A stretch of DNA of 10,179 bases, taken from positions 72,576 through 82,754 of the forward strand of contig JAAVHQ010000025.1 in NCBI GenBank assembly GCA_014799645.1, given 5' to 3'. The notes beneath the pieces are model-generated. The model did no database searches. It was not told the origin of the DNA and was given only the letters and a program-made list of their open reading frames with translations. Source of the DNA: Clostridiales bacterium. GTDB lineage: Bacteria; Bacillota; Clostridia; Christensenellales; UBA3700. Made by a program: the position numbers and the translations under genes. Within the stretch, counting starts at the first letter, position 1. Each line of letters opens with the position of its first letter. Shown piece by piece: positions 1-5,877 of the stretch.

Positions 1-32
1 ATATCGTCTTCTACCACAAGTATCTTTATCAT
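1..32 (-). CDS. Response regulator, N-terminal fragment (partial at window edge)
   Basis: Reading leftward from ATG at 32-30, the ten complete codons give MIKILVVEDD. This is the usual first beta strand plus acidic pocket of a two-component receiver domain; the paired Asp residues bind Mg2+ next to the phospho-acceptor Asp. The rest lies outside the window, so the output domain (OmpR/PhoB type or other) cannot be judged. The start is supported by an AGGGG ribosome binding site about 7 bases upstream and by a sigma-A promoter at 65-93. It is transcribed away from the giant gene's terminator, so it begins a separate transcription unit. A histidine kinase gene often follows such a regulator, but that is inference here. 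Confidence 0.72.
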   Translation of the reverse strand, partial: MIKILVVEDD

Positions 33-64
33 AAAATACCCCTATCGAATTTCACGTTATTTTG

Positions 65-93
65 ATTATAACACGATAGTCGGAATTTGTAAA
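65..93 (-). promoter_or_regulatory. Sigma-A promoter of the response regulator gene
   Basis: On the minus strand TTTACA (88-93) and TATAAT (65-70) are separated by exactly 17 bp, a near-consensus housekeeping promoter. The start site would fall near 58, giving a leader of about 26 nt that includes the AGGGG ribosome binding site. The -35 box lies inside the U-tract of the terminator of the upstream giant gene, so the two units are packed without spare DNA. Confidence 0.75.
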
Positions 94-125
94 GAAAGAA
101 AAAAGCAAGCGGTGCGCTTGCTTTT
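91..125 (-). terminator. Rho-independent terminator of the giant surface protein gene
   Basis: A perfect 10-bp stem (101-110 with 116-125, core GCAAGC/GCTTGC) encloses the 5-nt loop at 111-115. Reading the minus strand, it is followed by TTTTTTCTTTCTTT. It starts about 32 nt after the stop codon of the giant gene. The same GCAAGC core, with a different loop, makes the terminator at 9554-9584. Confidence 0.85.
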
Positions 126-158
126 CACTTATTACTTCTTCACTTTTCACTCTTCACT
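123..158 (-). repeat. Short tandem repeat of AGTGAAR, 7-bp period
   Basis: On the minus strand three consecutive heptamers, AGTGAAG, AGTGAAA and AGTGAAG (152-158, 145-151, 138-144), are followed by a degenerate unit (131-137) and another AGTGAAA (123-129). The array begins inside the stop codon context of the giant gene and runs into the terminator stem. No function is evident; replication slippage of a simple repeat is the plain explanation. Confidence 0.6.
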
Positions 159-3100
159 ATTTTTTTCTCATAGACTTCTGCTCTTTGAGATACTCGTTAT
201 AACGCTCAATTTGGTCTTCGCGCAAATCAATCATCTCTTTTGCAGTACTCAACGCTTGATTATCACCGACAATGAGTTCCGTCTCTTTGACTTTCACTTT
301 TGTTCCGTCGCTCGTCGCGTTCTTGCGTATATCTTTCATATACTCGTCTTCCATCTTGAAGAGCGCAACGGTCGTATTTTTCTTTATCGTCAACTTGACT
401 AACGGATTGACCGTAGACTGTCCAAGTACTATGAAGTACGTAGATTTCTTTTCTTTGCACTTGTCTTTTGTAAGCGCATAGGCTTTGAGCGTGTCGAATA
501 TCTTCTTTTGCGTTGCCGACAACTTAGCGTAAGCCTCATCGAGAGTAAGTCTTGGCGCGGGTGCTTTCTTCGCCTTTTGCGCAGATTTCTCGGCAGGGAT
601 TTCAACGATTTTCTCTACTACTTTCTCTACCTCAATAGGCACTTCCACTTTGACTTCTTTCTCTACAATCTTCTCTACAGGAACTTCCACTACTTTCTCA
701 ACTACCTTTTCGACTTCGACGGGCACTTCGACAATTTTCTCAACCGGAACTTCGACTTTTACTTCTTTCTCGACAATCTTTTCTACCACTTGCGGTTCGG
801 TAGACTTATTGTTGGAAAGTTCTAATATCTTTTCCATCAACTTATCTTGATTGCGCATGAGGTTTTCTTGCGTCTTCAACATCTGCTTTATCGTCTCGTC
901 GTTCTGTCCGCTCTGCGTTACCACTTTGAGTATTGTTTCGTCGCTTACGGTAGAATTTACAGGTTGCAATCTACTTGCAAGTCTATCAATCGTTTCTTCG
1001 CTTATACTTGCAGATGCAACTTCCTTCTCCACAATCTTCTCGGTAGTCTTTTGTTCTGCAAGTTTCTCCATCAACTTTTCAATGCGCTTTTCATTCTCCT
1101 CGTTCATTTGACGCATACGCTCTTCATTTTGCGCGTTCTGCTCAATGAGCTGTTGAATAAGTTCATCATTCGTTGACGCTTGTTGCGGCAACATCATTTG
1201 TTGCATGCTAGGCAAGAGCGCGGTCATTGTCTCGGATACTATTCCGCGTATCTCTTCCGCACCAAAACCTTGCGGAGCATATGCAAATCCGCCTTGCATT
1301 CCTGCACCTGCGCCGTATCTATTATTATAATTCCTCTCTTCTTTATTGCGCTCGTACTCTTCTTTCGCGTCTTCCATTTCTTCCAACGCTTTGTTGTACG
1401 ATCTCTTTTCTAGCAACATAAATATGAATGACAATACCGCTACGCCCATTAGTATACTTGCAATTACCGTCCACGTAGTGTATGCCCAGCCAAACAAGCC
1501 GGTCGTAGCAACTACATAATATCCGCTATATCTCTTCTCTATCGTCCTCTTTATCTTCTTACGCTGATTTGCATAACTTATGCCCTTGCTCGTAAATATA
1601 ATAATCAATATTATACTTATTACGCTCGCGACTACTTGCCACCACTGCTTTAATACTTCGCTTACTTTGTCAAAAGGAGAGTTTCCGCCTTCGTTGCCTT
1701 TATCGCCGTCTCCGTTTCCGTCCGGGTCATTTGGGTTTACAGCATTTGGATCGTCAGGATCTACTTGCGGATAGTTCGGATTATTAGGATCGTTCGGGTC
1801 ATACAGTCTATCGTTTGCGCTGACTGAGAATTCTTGCAATCCCGTCTCATACGTTCCGTCTGCAAAGATATAGTTATTCCTTTGACTAGCCTTTATCTTC
1901 GCCTTTATCTTGTACGTCTTGCCCGCTTGCAATTGCTCAAACGCTACCGGCGTTGTTCCGTCTTCTTCAAATATCTCGTATTCCACCCCGTTGATTTGTC
2001 CGTACTTCAAATTGAGTACGTTTGGCTTTGCGTTGGTGTTCCAATCTATGCCTATCTTCGCTTGCGCTATCTCATAGTCGAATTCGCTATCGCCTACTAT
2101 TTCATAACTGTCTGCGTAAGTACCATCGAGCGTTACCTTTACTCTGTACTTTCCTACTTCAGTAGGCGCTCCGCTCAACTCTGTATATCCGTCGTAATAC
2201 TTCACGTCGATTGCGCTATCCGCTACTCCCGTTACGTTGAACTTTGCTGGTTGCGCCTTGCCGTTGTATTCCACCTTTTCATTGACTAGTCCTACCGTCA
2301 CAGGCGTGCGTTGGTTGCCCACTGCAAAGTGGTCGGAATACTTCTTGCTTTCGTTGTCTTCAAACTTATAGTTGCTTTCGCTTCCGCTCTTCAACTTCGG
2401 AAATGCCTTGTAGTACTTGACTTCGTTGTCGGATACCTCGATTTGGTATTCTTTTATCGGCGGTATACTGTTATCTATTACTCCCGAACTGTCCGTCGTG
2501 TAATAATCATAATCTACCACGCCCTTGTCGTCTTTGAGCTTATACACTCTATACGTCTTTCCGTCATCCGTTGTCTTCTCTACAAACTCCCAATCAAGTT
2601 TTATTACAGCTTGCACTACCGACCAACTCTTAGACCATTCGCTGAACGTTCCTTCATAACTGCCCGCTTCGTCTTTGTCCGGCTTTTCCCAATTGTTCGC
2701 GTCGTCAGGATTCTTGAAATCAAAACTTACTGTTACCGTTCCTTTATTTCCTACGCCCATTCCGCTTGCAGAACCGCCGTAGATTGGCTTAAGTAATTCT
2801 GGTACGTTTTCGAGTTTTATCTCTATATTTCCCTCTCGGTATTCTACCTCGCCGTTGCCTTCCCACTTGACGTTAGATAAGTTAAACTTCGCTTTCACTA
2901 TCTTCCAAGTTATTGCATACGCTGTTCCGCTTCCGCTCGGATCGCCGACTTTCTTTATCATTACTTCTGTAACTATATTTTCGCTTGCGTTTATCACTAC
3001 GCTATTCTTATAGCCGTTAGTAAATCCATTATCGTTATAGTTCGTATCTATCTCATAGCCGGCAGGCTCCTCCGCATAGAAAGAATACTCCTTGCCGTTG

Positions 3101-5463
3101 TATCCCTTATCTGTGGCGGGAGTGAACGTTACTCTCGTCTCTCCTACTTTTGCGTTAACCGACTCCCATGTATCTACTCCGTCTTCTTTAAACCACCATA
3201 CTAAATCTTGACTGGCATTCGCTCTTGTCAATCTCAATGTCACCGAACTTCCCAAATCTACCTTGTAATTGCCATTGCTATCCGTTTCCTTAATGCTCAA
3301 CACCCAATCTCCCGCAACCGGCAGTTTGCTCATATCCAACGAGATTCTACTTGCTTGAACGTTATCTATACTCGGTCCGTTTACAGTTCCGCTTCCAATG
3401 TTATCTATTGTAGTTACTCCTACCAATTCAGCGCTTATTGTATAACTTACGCTATCCCTCGCAAATGGCTTGTTGTTGGAATACTTCACGTCGATTGACA
3501 ACGGCTGTCCTAAGTTCCCCTCTATTATCCCGTTATTAGAATCTATTGTGAATTTGAGTTCTTTCTGGTCTACTTTAACATCCCCATATTGGTCATCTGA
3601 TGTCTTTGACGGAACGTCCCATACCGTAATACCGCTATTGTCCGACGCTACGTACTGCTTCTTCAAATGGTATTTCAATGCGTCTTTATAGACTCCCGCG
3701 TCAGTGACTGTAACAAATTTCCCTGTTAAACTTATTTTCCCGCCATAATTATTCGCCAGCGTTACCTCTACCTCATCTTCGTTGTAACTTAGTATATACG
3801 TTTGAGCATTTCCGTCGTACTTGTACGGAGTCGACGGCGTAAACGTTGGCAACGCTATAGGTATCTTATCTATGTCTACTTCTTTACTATACGTCTTATC
3901 CAAAACGTAGTTGTTGCTTTCCGAAGTATCTATCTCTACTTCTGCCTTATACCTACCTACTTTCTCAGGAGAATTGTACGACACTTCTCTCGTATCTAAA
4001 TCCGTATACTTAATCCTAAGTATTTTGCTTGCCTTATCTTTGTCTACATCGCATAAATCGTCCTCAACTGGCTTAACCGTAGGAGGACTTACGCTTGTAT
4101 CAAAATTCGCGTGCAATGTCTTTGGCTCGATCTTTAATTCAATGTAGCGAATATAATCCGTTTCATTTTTGCTTTTATCCGGTTCACCGCTAAATTTTAT
4201 TCCTTCCGCTTGCAATGCTGACTTGACTGTCAATTTAATTTTATTTATACTTCCGACGTTAGTTCTGTCACCGCTGATATAATCTATATCTAGTGCGGAA
4301 GAATCGTACCAAGTCCTTTTACTTTCAGGCACGTCGTCAATCCAAAACTGTTTACCCTCATATTCCATTGTAATATCAGTCGGTTCGTCTAGAATACCTG
4401 CAATTTTACTTAAATTCAAGTGAATAGCTGGGCGCAAATACCATTGATATTGCATAGTGACTGGCCAACTTAACGATGTACCGCTTCCTGCCACAACATA
4501 AACATAACCATAACTTTTTTCTACAGCAGAGCGCAACCAATAATATGCTGCCGAAGATTTTCTCTGCTCCGTAGAGGTCATCCAAACGCCTTGATTGCCA
4601 TCTCCGAGTCCCAATTCAGCTAGACTAGGAAGCCACAAATAGTCTGTTTTCCAATTATCGTAACCATGTTCCATATGATTTGACGAATAGTCTGGTGTTC
4701 CGTAATTAGCATCGTCAACTATTCCATAAGCATCATTATTAAGAGTATATTTATTATGAATATCTTTCGCATCCTCTTTTTCTTGATACTCAATATTTTG
4801 CGGTTTGACAATATATTGAGTAAGACTTCCTGCTACGTCATCTACCGTAAATTTTGCAAAACTATTAGAGCTACTTGGCTTATGTTCATCTGTTGTCAAA
4901 GAACTGGTGCTTTCCCAATATTTTCCGCCATTATTTAAATCTACAGCGCGTATTTTACTAGTTCCGTACATATTTGAAGGATACGTTCCTCCACTACCTG
5001 TAACAATGCTTGTGTTGAATGACGTAGAATTGCCTTCGCAATCTGCAAGCCATAAATCTAAAACAATTTCACCAGAATATTTATCTTTTGTCAAGTACGT
5101 CGCCGTCCACCTTTTACCGCCGAAATTAATAACAATATCCTTATTACCGTTTGCAGTTCTAAAATCATTGGAAGTTTTTGTTCCTAGCGCTTGCACCATG
5201 CCAAAACTTGCTCCACTTTTACCTGTCAGTTTTACATAAAGATCATCAAGATTAGTCTTATTAAAAATATTTTTATTATCTGAATAACTTTCATATCCGG
5301 TATTTAATAATTCTTTTACTTCAACAATAGGCGACGTGCTTACTAAAGCGTCAATGATTTCTTTCGGAGCAACAAAAGTCATTGCGCTTGCCATAATCAA
5401 GCACGTAATTATCAATAATGACAGCGCAATATATCCATTTAATTTTCTCTTTCTCGTATCCAT
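157..5463 (-). CDS. Giant multidomain surface protein with membrane segments and long C-terminal coiled coil
   Basis: This 1768-aa protein is not one I can name. Seen in order: basic N-terminus and hydrophobic segment (about 11-31) with ASA at 25-27 as a possible signal peptidase site; a DUF6273-like domain ending in WLRS and RPAIHLNL (344-351), a pattern shared with lectin-like FGE-sulfatase folds; MBG-like beta modules from about 350 to 1215, clearest at YNGKAQ near residue 1063 and YDGNAQ near 548; an Asp/Asn/Pro/Gly linker (about 1220-1258); membrane segments at about 1272-1295 and 1315-1352; a coiled coil rich in Glu, Gln and Met; valine-rich VEKIVEVPVE repeats (1559-1625); and a basic domain (about 1637-1768). 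There is no LPXTG sorting signal. The start at 5463 has GAGGT six bases upstream. A surface adhesion or envelope-spanning role is inference. The DUF6273-coding part is visibly more AT-rich than the rest. Confidence 0.85.
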   Translation of the reverse strand: MDTRKRKLNGYIALSLLIITCLIMASAMTFVAPKEIIDALVSTSPIVEVKELLNTGYESYSDNKNIFNKTNLDDLYVKLTGKSGASFGMVQALGTKTSNDFRTANGNKDIVINFGGKRWTATYLTKDKYSGEIVLDLWLADCEGNSTSFNTSIVTGSGGTYPSNMYGTSKIRAVDLNNGGKYWESTSSLTTDEHKPSSSNSFAKFTVDDVAGSLTQYIVKPQNIEYQEKEDAKDIHNKYTLNNDAYGIVDDANYGTPDYSSNHMEHGYDNWKTDYLWLPSLAELGLGDGNQGVWMTSTEQRKSSAAYYWLRSAVEKSYGYVYVVAGSGTSLSWPVTMQYQWYLRPAIHLNLSKIAGILDEPTDITMEYEGKQFWIDDVPESKRTWYDSSALDIDYISGDRTNVGSINKIKLTVKSALQAEGIKFSGEPDKSKNETDYIRYIELKIEPKTLHANFDTSVSPPTVKPVEDDLCDVDKDKASKILRIKYTDLDTREVSYNSPEKVGRYKAEVEIDTSESNNYVLDKTYSKEVDIDKIPIALPTFTPSTPYKYDGNAQTYILSYNEDEVEVTLANNYGGKISLTGKFVTVTDAGVYKDALKYHLKKQYVASDNSGITVWDVPSKTSDDQYGDVKVDQKELKFTIDSNNGIIEGNLGQPLSIDVKYSNNKPFARDSVSYTISAELVGVTTIDNIGSGTVNGPSIDNVQASRISLDMSKLPVAGDWVLSIKETDSNGNYKVDLGSSVTLRLTRANASQDLVWWFKEDGVDTWESVNAKVGETRVTFTPATDKGYNGKEYSFYAEEPAGYEIDTNYNDNGFTNGYKNSVVINASENIVTEVMIKKVGDPSGSGTAYAITWKIVKAKFNLSNVKWEGNGEVEYREGNIEIKLENVPELLKPIYGGSASGMGVGNKGTVTVSFDFKNPDDANNWEKPDKDEAGSYEGTFSEWSKSWSVVQAVIKLDWEFVEKTTDDGKTYRVYKLKDDKGVVDYDYYTTDSSGVIDNSIPPIKEYQIEVSDNEVKYYKAFPKLKSGSESNYKFEDNESKKYSDHFAVGNQRTPVTVGLVNEKVEYNGKAQPAKFNVTGVADSAIDVKYYDGYTELSGAPTEVGKYRVKVTLDGTYADSYEIVGDSEFDYEIAQAKIGIDWNTNAKPNVLNLKYGQINGVEYEIFEEDGTTPVAFEQLQAGKTYKIKAKIKASQRNNYIFADGTYETGLQEFSVSANDRLYDPNDPNNPNYPQVDPDDPNAVNPNDPDGNGDGDKGNEGGNSPFDKVSEVLKQWWQVVASVISIILIIIFTSKGISYANQRKKIKRTIEKRYSGYYVVATTGLFGWAYTTWTVIASILMGVAVLSFIFMLLEKRSYNKALEEMEDAKEEYERNKEERNYNNRYGAGAGMQGGFAYAPQGFGAEEIRGIVSETMTALLPSMQQMMLPQQASTNDELIQQLIEQNAQNEERMRQMNEENEKRIEKLMEKLAEQKTTEKIVEKEVASASISEETIDRLASRLQPVNSTVSDETILKVVTQSGQNDETIKQMLKTQENLMRNQDKLMEKILELSNNKSTEPQVVEKIVEKEVKVEVPVEKIVEVPVEVEKVVEKVVEVPVEKIVEKEVKVEVPIEVEKVVEKIVEIPAEKSAQKAKKAPAPRLTLDEAYAKLSATQKKIFDTLKAYALTKDKCKEKKSTYFIVLGQSTVNPLVKLTIKKNTTVALFKMEDEYMKDIRKNATSDGTKVKVKETELIVGDNQALSTAKEMIDLREDQIERYNEYLKEQKSMRKK
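589..789 (-). repeat. Coding tandem repeat, VEKIVE / VEVPVE units in the giant protein
   Basis: Residues 1559-1625 of the giant protein consist of alternating Val, Glu, Lys, Ile and Pro blocks. The block VEKIVEKEVKVEVP occurs twice, with VEVEKVVEKVVEVP-like units between and after. The DNA repeats follow the protein repeats (for example around 640-680 and 745-790), so unit number could vary by slippage or recombination. A single VEKIVEKEV-like unit also appears earlier, around residues 1480-1490. The EKIVEVP pattern resembles the repeats of eukaryotic alveolins, most likely by convergence. Confidence 0.85.
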
Positions 5464-5497
5464 TTTTTTACCTCGTTTTTGCCGTTTTTTCGGCTTG

Positions 5498-5523
5498 GTC
5501 AGGAAAAGTATACATTTCCTGAC
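5498..5523. promoter_or_regulatory. 26-bp near-perfect palindrome, candidate operator of the giant gene
   Basis: Arms GTCAGGAAA (5498-5506) and TTTCCTGAC (5515-5523) surround GTATAC (5508-5513). Only the pair 5507/5514 breaks the symmetry. It lies 35-60 bp before the start codon and just downstream of the probable transcription start, where a bound repressor would block elongation. A related 20-bp copy lies at 5613-5632. It lacks a following T-tract, so it is not a terminator. The cognate regulator is unknown. Confidence 0.65.
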
Positions 5524-5543
5524 TAAAATGACTTGAATATAAA

Positions 5544-5572
5544 ATTATGATATGTTATGATATACGTGTCTA
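5544..5572 (-). promoter_or_regulatory. Probable sigma-A promoter of the giant surface protein gene
   Basis: On the minus strand TAGACA (5567-5572) and CATAAT (5544-5549) each match the consensus at five of six positions and are 17 bp apart. The start site would be near 5537, giving a leader of about 75 nt that contains the palindrome 5498-5523 and the GAGGT site (5470-5474). The AT-rich context makes chance matches possible. Confidence 0.5.
5545..5562. repeat. Direct repeat TTATGATA x2, 10-bp period, in promoter spacer
   Basis: TTATGATA occurs at 5545-5552 and again at 5555-5562, one helical turn apart. The repeats cover the -10 box and spacer of the proposed giant-gene promoter, so a protein bound to one face of the helix there would overlap RNA polymerase. 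They may instead be simple AT-rich sequence. Confidence 0.45.
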
Positions 5573-5580
5573 AATATCGC

Positions 5581-5608
5581 GATTTTTGACATCTAGGTGT
5601 CGAAAATC
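5581..5608. promoter_or_regulatory. 28-bp palindrome immediately upstream of the giant-gene -35 box
   Basis: The two halves 5581-5594 and 5595-5608 are reverse complements except for two T/G pairs, and the centre is CTAG. Core half-site GACA is separated from TGTC by six bases. It sits 8 bp upstream of the -35 box, a usual position for an activator or operator site. It differs in sequence from the GTCAGGAAA palindrome, which suggests a second regulator. Confidence 0.55.
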
Positions 5609-5612
5609 TTCG

Positions 5613-5632
5613 GTCAGGAAATGTATACTTTT
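5613..5632. promoter_or_regulatory. Second, incomplete copy of the GTCAGGAAA operator-like site
   Basis: These 20 bases are the exact reverse complement of 5504-5523. They contain one full arm (GTCAGGAAA, 5613-5621) and GTATAC (5623-5628); the outer six bases of the other arm are lost. The two GTATAC centres are 115 bp apart, about eleven helical turns, so they would face the same side of the DNA with the probable promoter between them. Confidence 0.6.
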
Positions 5633-5687
5633 ATTGGAATTTTTTGACATATTTTAGATGTTTTCTCAATTTTTCGCCATTTTTCGC

Positions 5688-5716
5688 AAAAAAACGAAAA
5701 CCGCCTAGTTCGGCGG
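5688..5716 (-). terminator. Second Rho-independent terminator downstream of sleB-ypeB
   Basis: On the minus strand CCGCC and GGCGG (5712-5716 with 5701-5705) form a 5-bp GC stem with a 6-nt loop, followed by TTTTCGTTTTTTT (5700 down to 5688). It lies about 85 bp after the first terminator and insulates the giant gene from read-through out of ypeB. Confidence 0.65.
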
Positions 5717-5727
5717 GAATGAAGATA

Positions 5728-5756
5728 GACAAAACGTAAAAAGATAGATTTTTGTC
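5728..5756. repeat. Small inverted repeat GACAAAA / TTTTGTC
   Basis: Arms 5728-5734 and 5750-5756 pair perfectly over 7 bp with a 15-nt AT-rich loop. It lies between the two terminators downstream of ypeB, and no role is evident. Confidence 0.35.
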
Positions 5757-5766
5757 AAGGCGATAT

Positions 5767-5808
5767 AAAAAAAAGTCCCTCGTACTTGATTAACGTTGGG
5801 ACCTTTTT
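5767..5808 (-). terminator. Primary terminator of the sleB-ypeB operon
   Basis: On the minus strand GTCCC (5802-5798) pairs with GGGAC (5779-5775), and a 3-bp CGT/ACG pairing can form inside the loop. It is followed by eight T residues (5774 down to 5767). On the plus strand it is also followed by CTTTTT, so it could work in both directions. Confidence 0.7.
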
Positions 5809-5821
5809 GTTATATTGATTT

Positions 5822-5866
5822 GGCGGAAAAGACGCTTTTTAATTCTGCCTAGACTGCCTTTCCGCC
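5822..5866. repeat. Inverted repeat GGCGGAAA / TTTCCGCC just after ypeB
   Basis: Arms 5822-5829 and 5859-5866 pair perfectly over 8 bp around a 29-nt interior, starting 11 nt after the ypeB stop codon. No T-tract follows on the minus strand, so it is not a typical terminator; protection of the 3' end of the mRNA is a possible role. Confidence 0.5.
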
Positions 5867-5877
5867 GAACTAAAAAC

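Noticed and set aside
123..158. CRISPR-like array.
   Set aside because: The repeat is a 7-bp simple tandem without spacers.
4381..4660. Diversity-generating retroelement target in the lectin-like DUF6273 domain.
   Set aside because: There is no reverse transcriptase or template repeat in the window, and known variable regions are usually at the protein C-terminus, whereas this domain is N-terminal.
112..5239. Long plus-strand open frames opposite the giant gene (for example 1834-2289 and 2311-2796).
   Set aside because: They are rich in Tyr, Arg, Cys and Phe as expected for antisense frames, lack ribosome binding sites and overlap a clearly coding strand.
5581..5680. Plus-strand TTGACA boxes at 5586-5591 and 5644-5649 as promoters.
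   Set aside because: No matching -10 boxes follow at suitable spacing, and no plus-strand gene begins for almost 3 kb.
5767..5808. T-box or other riboswitch because of the GGTCCC/GGGACC hairpin.
   Set aside because: No T-box sequence or specifier region is present, and the hairpin lies downstream of ypeB with a T-tract, as a simple terminator.
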